NCBI GenBank assembly: GCA_007922195.1 | Contig: ML682008.1 | Location: 10,818,810 to 10,882,809 of the forward strand | Length of the DNA: 64,000 nt | Reading direction: 5' to 3' | Origin: Podocnemis expansa | Lineage: Eukaryota; Chordata; Testudines; Podocnemididae | In this document: positions 44,682 to 56,439 of the stretch, piece after piece | How the letters are laid out: every line of letters starts with the position of its first letter | Position numbering within the stretch: position 1 is the first letter of the stretch | Notes under the pieces: generated by a model | What the model saw: only the letters and a program-made list of their open reading frames with translations | Told to the model about the DNA's origin: nothing | Databases searched by the model: none | Made by a program: the position numbers and the translations under genes

Positions 44682-45404
44682 GGTATATCTACAAAAGACT
44701 TTAGAAATATGCTTGAGATATGGTGTTCAAATGTATTTGGCAAGCAATGCCCCTAAACTATGCATGTTCCAGACAAAGGAATGAGGTTCCCCCTGCTGGA
44801 ATGTGCCTCCAATGTAAATTAAGCAAGGCATGACCAAAGACAAACACATTTACATACACATTGAACAAAGCCATCAAAGGAGAAAGCAAGGAGAGATCAC
44901 CACTTAAAAATGCCCACAGAAGCCTGCGTGTGTCTTGAAGTAAGGCCAGTGAGGTTTGGGAAGATATGAGGAAAGAGGAAAAAAGCCATTTCAGTAGCCA
45001 GTACTTGAGGAACTAAGGGGGCCATAGTTCCAGAAACCAGAGAACTCTGGATCCTTCAAGCAAAGGGACTTAAGTCTCTGGATACTGAGTGGGGGTGAAC
45101 AACCTGCTTAGACACACATTTTTACCTTTGTTTGTTTTTATCAGTTTCTATCTCCATTCCTTATACTTGGTATCATTTAAATTTGTGGGGTTTTGTACTA
45201 TAAACCAATGCAGTGTTTTGGTTAAGATTGAGAGCTTGTTAACTCTGCTTAAGGAAATAAAGGCAACAGCTCTTTAAGGAAGCAGCAAACTTAACATCTA
45301 CAAATGTTCACTGAGACAGCTGGACACTACCGGCCAGACTGTTGGTGGAAATTAAGAACAGGGAGACATTTGGGGTCACCCTGAATAAAAGGGCACAAGA
45401 ACAA
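44682..45404. other. Spacer
   Basis: LTR-like in flavour (AGGAAATAAAGGC near 45250 holds an AATAAA signal), but no ends or coding sequence are recognised. Confidence 0.35.
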
Positions 45405-46030
45405 ACATAGTGGATCAGATCAGTGATTCATCTGTCTCCATACCTGTCTCTGACAGTGGCCAGTGCCAGATGTTTCCAAAAGAATGAACAGAATAGGTAA
45501 TTCTGAGTGATACATCCTCTCCCCTTCAGCCCCAGCTTCTGTCATTTGGAGGTTTAAGGCCACCTCAGTCATGGGGTTGCATACCTGACCATCTTGACTA
45601 ATTGTCACAAATGGATCTTTCTTCCATGAACTTACCTAATTCTTAAATGAACACAGTTATGCTTCTGGCCTTCACAATATCCCATGGCAATGAGTTCTAC
45701 AGATTGATTGTGCACTGTGCGAAGTACTTCCTTTTGTTTTAAACCTGCTGCCTGTTAATTTCGACCACTGACCCCCCAATTCTTGTCATCATGTGAAACG
45801 GTAAATGACATCCTTCTCTACCTCATTCATGATTTTATAGACCTCTATCATATCCCCCTTTAGTCATCTCTTTTTTAAGGTGAACAGTCCCAGTCCATTA
45901 ATCACTCCTCAAATGGAAGCTCTTTGATAGTCTTCTCTGAACCTTTTCCAATTCTAATATAGCTGTTTGAAGAGAAGGCAACCAGAACTGCATGTGGCAT
46001 TCAAGGTATGAGCATACCATGCATTTACAT

Positions 46031-46630
46031 TACATTTACTTTACAGTGCGAATATTTGTAATAAAAATAATAGGCCTGTCAATTAATTGCAATTAATGCA
46101 TGAGATTAGCTCAAAACAAATTAACATTTTTTTGACATGAGCATTAATTGTACGCCAGGGCACTATGGCATACCCCCGAAGGTAGGGGTGCCCCCCGACC
46201 ATTGCTCTGTATCGCTGCTGCTATCACTTCCTCCCCCACACCCCTGGAGCTGTCCCCTAGCCAAGCTGCTCTGGACCAGGAGCCTATCTTCTGTCTGCTG
46301 TGCAGAGCTGAGGACAGAAGTGGGCTAATGTCACTACCCAGTCACCACTGAGCTGGCATCAGGGACCAGTGGGAGCATGTCTGACACTGCTTCTGGCTCA
46401 GGAGTGAGGTCTGCTGACAAAAGTTGCTTCTGATTGAAAAAGCATTCAGGTTCCTGAGAGCTCTGCTTAAGAGACTGTGCTGCCTCTGTGCCCTCCTGCC
46501 ACACACACTTCCCCCAACACCAAAATATTTAAATAAATGATATTCTAATATTGAGTAACAGTGTGATTAAAATTGTGATTTAATCTTGCAATTAATCATG
46601 ATTAATTATTTTAATTGTTTGACAGCACTA
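46031..46630. mobile_element. Insertion in CR1 copy C, probable DNA transposon
   Basis: CR1 homology breaks at ATTTACAT (46023-46030) and resumes at ATTTATAT (46631-46638), a 7-of-8 match that could be a target duplication. The insert contains GCCTGTCAATTAATTGCAAT and, at the other end, the complementary ATTAATTATTTTAATTGTTT-GACAGCAC, a well-known vertebrate TTAATT-rich inverted-repeat pattern. The middle (46160-46500) is GC-richer. The exact left end is uncertain. Confidence 0.6.
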
Positions 46631-48512
46631 ATTTATATAGTCTCATTACAATATTTTCTTCTGTCCCCTAATGCTTCCTAATATTCTATTATCTTTTTTT
46701 TTTTAAACTGCTGCTCTACCTGAAGCGGAAGTTTTTAGAGAACTATCCACAATCAAAAAGTGGTAACAGCTAATTTAGATCATATCATTTTGTCTTTATG
46801 GGATAAGTCTTTTCCATTGTGCATTATTTTGCACTTATCAATAGTGAATTTCATCTGCCATCGTGTTCCCCAGTCATCTAGTTTAGTAAGATCCCTATGT
46901 AACACTTCACACTTAACCTTGGACTTGACTACCTTGAGTACATTTTTTTATCATCTGTGAATTCTTCCATCTTACCATTTACTCCTTTCTGCATTTATTA
47001 ATATGTTGAACACCACAAGTCCCAGTGCAGATCTTTGGGGGACCCCCACTATTTACCTCTCTTCATTATGAAAACTGACCATATATTCCTACTTTTTGTT
47101 TCTCTACCTTGAACTAGTAACAGATCCATGAGAGGACCTTTCCTGGTATACTTTGTTTAAGAGTCTTTGGTAAGGGACCTAATCAAAGGCTTTCTGAAAG
47201 TTCAAGTACAGTATATGCACTGTATCCCTTTGTCCACATGCTGGTTGACCCCTTCAATGGATTTTGGTAGATTGGTGAGCATGATCTCCCTTTACAAAAA
47301 CCACACTGACTCTTCTGCAACAAATCCTATAGATCTGTGTGTCTGATATCCTGTTATTTACCAGTTTTCCTCGCACTGAAGTTAGACATACCAGCCTAAA
47401 ATTGCCAGGATCACTTCAGGACCCGTTCACAGAGATAGGTATTGTATTAGTTCTCCTTTCTGGTACAAAGGCTGATTTACGTGACAGGTAACATATCACA
47501 GTCAATAGTTCTACAGTTTCACCGCTGAGTCCTTCAGAACTCTTGGGTGAATGCCATCCAATCCTGGTCACTAATTAACATTTAATTTATCAACTTGTTC
47601 CAAAGCCTAGCCTATTGACACCTCCTTCTAAACAGTTCGACAGATTTGTACCTAAAAAACTGGTTGTGCGTTAGGATCTCCCCAGTCCTCCACCATGAAT
47701 ACCAATACAAAGAATTCATTTAGTTTCTCTGTAATGGCCTTGTCTTTGATGATAGCTCCTTTAGTATCTCAGTTGTCCAGAAGCCCTGCAGACTGTTTGA
47801 CAGGCTTCCTGCTTCTGATGTACTTAAAAAACTTGGTTATTAGTTTTTCTGTCCTTAACTAGTTGTTCTTCAAATTCTTTTTTGGTCTGCCTTACCAAAG
47901 TCAAGTTTTTACACTGGACTTTCCAGAATTTATGCTTCTTTCTAGTTTCCTTAATAGGGTTTTACTCCCATTTTCTAAAAGATGCCCTTTTGCCTTTATC
48001 ATCCTCTTTTACTTTGCTTTTTAGCAACTGTGACCTTTTTTTGGAAGGGGTCCTCTGACTCTTTTTTTTAATTTAAGGTCTGTATTTAATTTGATCATCT
48101 GTTATTTTTTAAAATAGCCTCCACGCAGTTTGCAGGCATTTCACTCTTGCAACTGTTCCTTTTAATTTCCATTTATCTTGCTTCCTCTTTTTTGTGGTAG
48201 TTCCTCTTTTTGAAGTTAAATACTACTGTGGAGGGTTTCTTTGGAATTTTTCCCCCACCCCCAAGAATTTTAAATGTAATTACATTATGTTTTCTATTAC
48301 TTAATACTTCAGTTTTCTTTACCTCTTGGATCAGATCCTGTGTTCCATGTAGAACTACATCAAGAATTGCTTCTCATTTGTTTGAGGACTAGTTCCTCCA
48401 AGAAGAAGTCATTTAAGGTTTCTAGAAATGCTATCTCTGCATCATTTTCTGAGGTGACATCTACCCCATCAGGATGGGGATAGCTGAAATTCCCCATTAT
48501 TATTGACAAGTT

Positions 48513-48748
48513 CCAAAGGAGGTAGCCATGTTAGTCTAGTTCAGCAAAACAAACAAGGCATCCTGTGGCCCATTTAAAGACTCACAAATTATTTATTTAT
48601 TGCATGAGCTTTCATGGGAGAAAATCCCACTTCATCAGATGCTTTGTAGCTGTCAAAGTGTGACAAAGTAGGATTTTCTCCCACAACAGCTCATGGAATA
48701 AATAAATTTGGTAGTCTTAAAAAGTGCCACAGGACTCCTTGTTTCCAT
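48513..48748. mobile_element. Penelope family-1 foldback in CR1 copy C (copy P10)
   Basis: The left half reads GGAGGTAGCCATGTTAGTC, CCTGTGGCCCATTTAAAGAC and GAGAAAATCCCACTTCATC. The right half reads back GTAGGATTTTCTCCCACAAC and GTGCCACAGGACTCCTTG. The halves are inverted copies of the element's terminal block meeting near 48655. No coding sequence between them. Confidence 0.83.
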
Positions 48749-49208
48749 TATAAGTCTCCTGCCTGTATAGCCTCTCTAATCTCACAAAGCATTTCACAAT
48801 CACTGCCACCACCCTGTTCAGGGGACTGGTATTAAACTCCTACTACTATGCTCTTATTGTTGAAGCATGGAATTAGTATCCATACTTGTGGATATCTTGG
48901 TAGATGCCAGCTGTAGCTTCCATGACTGTATACTAGCTGTTGGTGTGAGGATTGAAAACAACAAAAGCATAGCATTTAAGGCACCCAAAGTTGCAGGGTA
49001 GACAGTGACACAACCCCTTACTGGTATGAGTTGAACTCCAAAGGGTCACACAGTGACTTAGCACATTTTGGGGACAATATGGGAGTCAGAAAAGTTGCCT
49101 GCCCCTGGACTAGGGGGATTTATGTGCCAATAAAAACACCAAGTTCCAATTGGACTTGAACTATTTGCATCTTAATATTACTTTATGCTCCCTTCTCTCC
49201 CACCCCAC

Positions 49209-49235
49209 TTTTTTTTTTTTTTTTTTTTTTTTTTT
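49209..49235. repeat. Poly-T run, 27 bases
   Basis: An uninterrupted T27. No SINE body is recognised beside it. Confidence 0.9.
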
Positions 49236-51559
49236 GCTTTAGTAGCTACTTACAGCAAATATATCAAATTTCCAAAACTGGAATGGCAGTTCATAATATT
49301 TACAAAAAATAAACATCACATTTTACTACATTATCTGAAGAAAATATGTTTTTCTACTAATAGTACTGGATCAAATAGCAAATACTGCCAAATACTGAGA
49401 TATAGATAGTCTAGCCTTTTGCCTTTTTGAGATTTAAAATACACTTTCATGGCTATTGTATTTTAAGCTTCCACATATTCAAAGGTAATGATTTTATTAT
49501 TTAATTTTGTCAAATCGTTATCTTGCTCATTTGGGGAGAAATTATCACATACTTCTCATGTCATACAGGGATCTTGTAAGCCATTTTAAAAAAATGCTAC
49601 ATTATATTTTATGAGAGACACACACCTTCTAGCTGATCGGCTCAACAACTGTTAATAAAGAACTTTAGTTTTTTAATTAATAAGGACAGTGTAAGACATT
49701 ATTTTAAGTATCCATTAAATAATGCTAAATCAAACGTGATTTACAGAGAATTTCAATGAAAGCATACATGATAGTCACATTAATAGTAAATGAATTCATT
49801 ATGATCTGTGCTATTACAGGGGATCACAAATGAATTCTTAATGGTGAGACACTTTGTGTTATCAAGAATAGGAACTGACAAGAAAGCCACCTAGCTACAC
49901 CTTCTATTGTAGTACAACTATTAATACATTAAAAAACTTATAAAGAAAGTATGCGTATTTTAAAAGTAAGTGTCTGTCTCTCCCTCTCTCTCTGGGTGTG
50001 TGTAAAGTGAAGGACTTATTTTTAAAATGAACAAATATATATATATAGACACACACATAAATACATATATTATAATGGTTAGGAACAGCTGTGAGGTTTT
50101 TGGTTTGGGTTTTGTTTTGTTAACTCTTTTAAAGGGTTCATCTTCTCCTTTATAAATGGAAGTTCATTATAAACAGAGGTTAGAATAATTAAAAAGCTGT
50201 TACTGTAGGGTTTGGGGACTATTTTTTGTTTGTTTGATTTTTAGCAACCAACCAAAAGAATGGAGAGTATAGGTGCCCTTGTCTCACTTTTACAACCTCT
50301 TTGTGTTTGACTTGTAGGTTTTAATGTGCATCATAACACCTCTCCTCCTGCAGTAAGATACTCTCTAGGGATCACTTGCAGAAAATAGGACATTGAGTCC
50401 ATAATTAAAGTAATCTCTTTCCAGGCAGATGCTTCAGTTGGCTCTGTTATCACATATTACAAAAGGCATCTTGAGGCCCATAAAATGTGCAGCAAATGGC
50501 TTTGGAGATGAGAAACAGCAATTTTTCATCTAATTTTGATCCATAGACATGTAAGTACTGTATTGCCACTTTTTGGTATGGAGCCAAATAACTATTGTGG
50601 TTGCTAAGATGAGCCTGGCAGTAACCAAAATTAAAGAGTACTTCATCTTTTATCCTCAGTCAGGAAAGCTTTTTTGTAACCATGTTTGCACTTAGCAAAT
50701 AAGCATGCCATCTCAAATATGAGAGCTAATGCCTACATGTGGATTTAGAAGAAAGGCTTTATGCAGCTTAACTCGTCTTTGTATTGCTATATATTTGCTT
50801 AAATTAAAGCCATAGTTCAAGTTATGGTCCTAACATCTTCACTGCTCTGCAAAATAGCCTGCAACATTAATTGGAAACATTTCTCCAGTTTATCTTTTGT
50901 ATAATGTTTTAGGACACTTAGGACATTGCTCTTTGAAATCTGTAAGTAGGTTCTGCTAAGTAATTTGTTCATATCACTTATAATCCTTTCCATAAACAAG
51001 AATGTTGATAAGTGCTGGGTGAGCTTTATGAAGCACATTTTTGGTTCCAGATTAGTACTCCTGGGTTGTATGTAGCCAAAATTTGACCTCAAATTAGTAA
51101 AATGTTGACATGGAAGATTGACTGTCTCCTATTATTCATGTCTTCCTACTTACTGTTTTAAACTCTCCCCTGCTTATCTGAGAAATAACACAGATTAATG
51201 GGAGCTGCTTGTTTTCAAAAGATTATAAATGTATTTCCACAAAAAGATATATTAATGTGTTACCTATAAGCTGGTTCAATTGAATTATGCTGAGTTAAGG
51301 AAGGTATGTAGAATATACATCATATGTTAGATACATGCATCATTAAGGCATACAGGATCCATGTCAGCCAACAGAAAGAGGAAAAAAAATTACTGTTTGA
51401 AAAAATTATCTTACACTGTTACAGTATTTGTAAGATACTCATTACAGCAATTGTTGTTAGGCCATGAGCACTTACAGCAGTAGCCACAAAGTGGTGTTTG
51501 AGATCCTGCTTTTTTTTTCCTTATAAATACTTTATTATTCATATTACTGTTGCGTGCAA

Positions 51560-51660
51560 TAACCCTAATCATGGACCACGACTCCATTGTGCTAGGTGCT
51601 GTGCGAACACAGAACAACAGATGGTTCCTGTACCAAAGAGCTCACATGCTAAGCAAGGAA
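51560..51660 (+). repeat. Dispersed amniote repeat fragment
   Basis: CCATTGTGCTAGGTGCTGTG, CGAACACAGAACAACAGATG and CAAAGAGCTCACA match a short interspersed sequence that I recognise from bird and reptile genomes. I cannot name the family. Confidence 0.55.
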
Positions 51661-52417
51661 TACTAAGTAACAAGGAAATATTGTCATGCTTCAGATACCA
51701 CTGGCTGCTTGCTGTTGGTAAATAATGACTATTTTATAGTGACCACTATAGGCAAGACTGGAACCATTTTCCAGGAACCTCTTCAAGGGCCAGTTATCAT
51801 TCTATTGATTTCATTGGGCTTTGAATCAGGACCTAGCATTTGTGGGGATGTGTGTGTGCCATGAAAAGAGGCATTATAAATGGTCTCATAAGAACTTAAC
51901 ATTCTTGGTGGCTGAAAATTTTTCAAGTGAATGACAAATATCAGTATTAGTTCTCATTTTGAAGACTCTTCTCAATTTCTATACAGACCTTTTTCAGTCA
52001 AAACTCCCATTGGAATAACTACATAGTTTGATCAAAATAAGGACTGAGTAAAGGAACTGATGGCTTGTGTACATGAAAACTAGAAATAAAAAAACTAAAT
52101 TAGTTGTAATTTACATCATTAGCTATTCCAAAGCAAGTCTGTGTGTGGACATACTTTGCTGTGAAATAATAATGCCCTATTTAGATATAATTTGAGTCAT
52201 ATAATGAAATAGCTCATTGACCAGCTTAAGTTATACTGAAATAGATCATTCCAAAAAAAAAGTGTGTCCACCCACAGATTTCATCCAAAATACTTAAAGA
52301 TGTGATTTACAACCAATTTAGTTATTTGACATCCAGTTTCCTTGTGGAGAAGCCTTGAGTAAGGACAGGTAGAAGCATTAACAAGAGCTAACAAGAAGTG
52401 TTTTGGTAACATATTAC

Positions 52418-52733
52418 CAAAGGGGTAGCCTTTTTAGCCTTGTCCAGCAAAACAGAACTTGTGGCACTTTAAAGACTAACAAATTTATTTTTTGCATGAG
52501 CTTTCTTGAGCGAAGTTCCACTTCATCAGATACCAAAGTAGAGAAAACTTGCACCAACAAAAAAAACAAAACCCCTATTGGGAGTAAAAGATAAATCCTG
52601 TGATTACATTTCTCTTCATCAGGTCAGGCTACTTCAGCTAATCAAATAAGTTGTATAGACTCAAACAAAACTTAACAGAAAGTGGCGAGGTTGAGAGATT
52701 GCTGAAGTAATCTGACCTGATGCAGTGAGAAAA

Positions 52734-52735
<2 letters not shown>
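52418..52735. mobile_element. Penelope-related copy P11 with foldback
   Basis: It begins CCAAAGGGGTAGCCTTTTTA, then CTTGTGGCACTTTAAAGAC and CTTCATCAGATACC, the family-1 end block. Further right CATCAGGTCAGGCTACTTCAG (about 52617) pairs with CTGAAGTAATCTGACCTGATG (about 52702), so the segment folds back on itself. No coding remnant. Confidence 0.72.

Positions 52736-52764
<29 letters not shown>
52736..52764. repeat. (AC)n microsatellite
   Basis: 29 bases of uninterrupted AC repeat, directly after the Penelope-related copy. Confidence 0.93.
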
Positions 52765-54515
52765 GCAGAGTTTAGATTATAGATTATGAACTATCTAATA
52801 GGAATCAAAGCAGATTAGTTAACATTTCATTTTTATCAGTTGGATTTAATAATAATAATAAATTTGATATTTGAAAATAAACTTAAGATGGGAGGAGCAG
52901 ACTATAGTGTTTTATACAGTTCAAAATACCTTTATGAAGCATGTGATGGGATATATTTCCCATTGGATTCTTACCATTCCTCAGTGAGCTACTATAGGTT
53001 CATGCAAGAGAGGTCAAAGCCAGTTTTTCTGAGGAGAGGGATAGGAAACCAGGCATTGGCTCACTGATTGAAGAACCAATGCAGCTGGTGCTAATTTAAG
53101 TCTTGCCACCAAATGAAATGAGCCTGTATTTCAATCCTTGACTTTTAGGGAGATGAACCTCAAAGAAATGCCCTTTTACAGAAACTCAGGTTAAAGAATC
53201 AATTTTCTTGTTTGTGCTAGACTAGCACTTACTTACTTCCCATGAAATCCCCAGCCCTCACACATATAAGTCCTGCTGAATAATATACTTGAAATTAATC
53301 TCTGCTGTAGTTCATCCAAAGAAGAAATATCATTCAGTGTTACTAGCATAAGTCAAGAGTAGGAACCCTAATATATTTTTTTTTTATTTAAAAAATCAGA
53401 TCAAAATTTAAAACAAAACCTAAACTGATTTTTCAAAAATATTTTTAAATTTGGTATCTATGTCTTTGATGGGACTATAGCATACTTAAGTGCATTGCTA
53501 TATTGAAGCTTCTAACTATGCCCTTAGAAAAACTCAACCATGTATTAAACATTTGCTGTACTCTCTATTCAAGAGACTGCATCAAATTTATCTGACTCAC
53601 TCAGCTATCTATAGATGCATCTCAAAGACAAGATCTTATAAAAGAGTTCTGGTCAGACAATCTGCCTGACTGTGAAAATCTTGTAGGACTTGGCCATAAC
53701 TTCCTAGTAAATCTGGAGAGAGAGAGATGAGGAGGGACTAAACCATGATTTTACATGGTACTCATCTGTATGAGTCCACAGTGTGATTCAATCAATAGGT
53801 CAAACATCAATGTTCATAAATACCAAGCATTTCCACAACAGTTTAAGCAACTTCCACTTCACATCTATTTCACTGAGCATAATTCTTCAAGGGGCTCATC
53901 TTCAAAGCCTAATTATCAATCAAGATAAATTCCACTCAAGTAATGGGTACATTGCTCAATGGGGAAGAAATTAAAATCTAATCTCAGCTTCTAAAATTCC
54001 CAAGTGAACATTTATGAGAAAGGAAGTATTCTCATAGCAAGTGATTTATTATTTAGATGCAACTAAGGGAAAAGGATCACCTTCCAAATCCTATATGGAA
54101 ATATTCCAAAATTTTAACAAAACATCCAAAAGGCAACACTGATCAACAGCCTCCTGTTACAATACAATACAAATAGGTGACATACGAAAGTTTTACCTGC
54201 ATGAAGGAGAGAAAAATGGAAACAGAATAATGCTCAAATTGCCATAACATTTTTGCAATTTCTCTATTTGGCATTTATAATTCAATTGAAAGAAGGAGTT
54301 TATCCTTTTTGACCTGGAGAAACAGGGGAAACCTCTGCCCACCTTTTTGCTGAGTCAAAACAATCTTTTCACAGAACTGATGTGTCCTTTTCTCTTAAAA
54401 ATTTTTCACATGCTCATTCTTCCTAACTTTGGGCTGATGCGAGCATGTTGGGTCATGCCAGGTACTTGGTTGGCTCTGCATCCCCTGAAATAAGACAGCA
54501 CCATACACTTTATAG
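52765..54515. other. AT-rich spacer
   Basis: Nothing recognised. Confidence 0.4.
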
Positions 54516-54702
54516 CAGGGGTCTCAAACTCAAATTACCACGAGGGCTTAATATGAGGATTAATATGTTAGTTTGAGGGTTGCACCACTGAAACCTTTAC
54601 ATACAATGATCATGAATATGGATGATGATAGTGTCATTGCGGGCCATGGGAAATAACTTTAGGGACTGCATGCGGCCCGTGGGCCGTGGGTTTGAGACCT
54701 AG
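54516..54702. mobile_element. hAT-type MITE
   Basis: It starts CAGGGGTCTCAAACTC and ends GGGTTTGAGACCTAG, sharing GGTCTCAAAC as inverted ends. The flanking 8-mers CTTTATAG (54508-54515) and CTTTATGG (54703-54710) match at 7 of 8. GCGGCCCGTGGGCC near the right end is typical of this short amniote hAT group. Confidence 0.86.
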
Positions 54703-54789
54703 CTTTATGGTGTGAAATGGCCTTCCATTGGGAGAGTTCTCAGGAAAAGAATGGAATAGTTGGTCAAAACATAAGAATAAGAGACTAGT

Positions 54790-55095
54790 CAATAGCTTGG
54801 TGATTGGGTTTGTCAGTCAACATGTGTGAGACCCAGACTCAAGTACCTGTGTTGCATGATTTGGAGCAGGAAGTTGAACCTGGCTCTCCCACATCCCCTG
54901 TGAGTCCCTGATCACTGGGCTATTCTAGGGTAGGCTGTTTTCAGCCTCTCCTGTTGAAGCTGTTATACTTTATAAATAATGAAACAGTCATTGGGTGGGG
55001 GAGAGTGACTATGCTCAATTATTAGGGCTCTGACTAAGACACAGGAGGAATCTGAACCTGGGTATTCCACATCTCAGGCTATTCTGGGGTCTCTC
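54790..55095. repeat. Cluster of tRNA-like SINE remnants, inverted
   Basis: On the plus strand an A-box-like TAGCTTGGTGATTGG (54793-54807) precedes a B-box-like GACTCAAGTACC (54836-54847). On the minus strand a second unit has TAGCCCAGTGATCAG and AGGTTCAACTTC (54870-54881), and a third has GGTTCAGATTCC (55047-55058), a B box with its CpG decayed. Three tRNA-like promoter remnants in 300 bp, one facing the others. Confidence 0.6.
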
Positions 55096-55393
55096 TATTC
55101 CATCCAAATGTGGACTGAATCCAAATATCTAAACCTCATTACTTTTCACAAAACGAGATCCTTGTTCAACCAGCCAGCTCTCCCTTATGGCTTTCAACTG
55201 CTCTGCTCATATAGTAGCTCTCATCCCTGTATGATGATGTGGCTTGTCTAATGGTGCTGTAGTGATGGAAAATTCCACACTGATGTTGCTCAGTAGCTCC
55301 ACAGATCAGCAAAGCAATCTGTTAAAAACCATCTAGCGAAAGGGAACCAAACAAAGCTAAAGTTTTGATTCTCAAAATTCAAACACCTTACCC

Positions 55394-56000
55394 AAGGGCT
55401 GGCGCAACACAGTAAGCAAGGTAAGCACTGCAGGGAGGTGCCCCCCTCAGGGGGACGTGTCCCTGGCCCAGCTGTCCCATGCGGGCAGGGACCGGACAAG
55501 CCAGCCAAAAGGGTGGCCCAGTTCAGCGCTGCCAGTCTGCTGCCCCCCTCCGTCTGCCCTAGCCCCCACCGGCCATGGGCACTGCTCTTGGCCCCGTGCT
55601 GGAGCAGCGTGGAGGGGGCGGGAGGCAGTGGAGAGCCAGTATCGCTCTTCCCCACCAAGCCATGTTACCTCCCACCCCCTCCCTGCTTCTCTGGCACAGA
55701 GCCAAGAGCAGTGCCTGTGGCCAGTGGGGGCGAGGACAGATTGGGGACGGCAGACCGGCAGCGCTGAACCAGGCCACCCTTTTGGCTGGCTTGCCCGGTC
55801 CCTGCCAGCATGGGCCAGCTGGCACAGGGGCCAGCCAGCCCTACCCCCCAGTGCCAGGGGAGTGAGTGGAGGTCCTGCTCAGGGTGATTGTCCTGGGACC
55901 CCACACCCCCTCAGGGACAGCCCTACCCTGGGGAGGGGGAGGAAGGAGCGCGCGATTTATAAGTTGCAGGGAGGCACCAGAAACCCTAGTGCTAGCCCTG
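55394..56000. mobile_element. GC-rich hAT-type MITE forming a long hairpin
   Basis: It has a perfect 8-bp duplication CCTTACCC (55386-55393 and 56001-56008). The ends AAGGGCTGGCGC and GTGCTAGCCCTG are imperfect inverted repeats. Inside, 55455-55640 and 55650-55835 are long inverted arms (for example AGCCAGCCAAAAGGGTGGCC against GGCCACCCTTTTGGCTGGCT). The open frames on both strands mirror each other and have no recognisable domain. Confidence 0.88.
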
Positions 56001-56439
56001 CCTTACCCTTTTCCATATGCACAGTCAGCACCAAAATTGCTATCACCTTACAGGATTATACACAAATTAGATTGTCATAGTCTTTGGACTTGACTCACCA
56101 CTTGATCTTAACTCGAGTCCACTCCACCCTAACTTTCATCACTAGCATAAGGTCCCTTATGCTTGTGGAAAATTAAGTATACTACAACTTTGCCAAACTG
56201 CCTGACATAAGAATGGCCATATTGGGTCAAACCAATGGTTCATCTAGCCCAGTATCCTGTCTTCTGACAGTGGCCAATGCCAAGTGCCTCAGAGAGAATT
56301 AATAGAACAGGTAATCATCAAGTGATGCATCCTGTCACCCATTCCCAGCTTCTGGCAAACAGCAATCCCTGGCCATCTGGCTAATAAACATTGATGGACC
56401 TATTCTCCACAAATCTATCTAGCTCATTCTAGAAACCGT

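Larger units (their letters stand above)
45405..48940 (-). mobile_element. CR1 LINE copy C
   Basis: A minus-strand CR1. The 3' untranslated region lies at the left (GACAGTGGCCAGTGCCAG, GGCAATGAGTTCTACAG), followed by ORF2 C-terminus, reverse transcriptase and endonuclease regions in antisense. The block AGTGCAGATCTTTGGGGGAC (about 47021) is the conserved region before the catalytic box. It is interrupted by a TTAATT-rich element (46031-46630) and a Penelope foldback (48513-48748), after which CR1 resumes with TAGCCTCTCTAATCTC. ORF2 is so decayed that no long frame remains. Same subfamily as copy D. Confidence 0.86.
48941..52417. other. AT-rich repeat-poor interval
   Basis: No gene recognised. 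It contains a long T-run, a TATA/CA-rich patch near 50030-50070 and a dispersed amniote repeat at 51560-51660. Confidence 0.4.

Noticed and set aside
52075..52290. Possible further degraded MITE (GTGTGTGGACATAC and GTGTGTCCACCC motifs)
   Set aside because: The two motifs are in the wrong relative orientation for ends, and the interior shows no recurring palindrome. Too weak to call.
55290..56093. Several open frames of 75-207 residues
   Set aside because: They are inside the hairpin MITE and mirror each other through its inverted arms.
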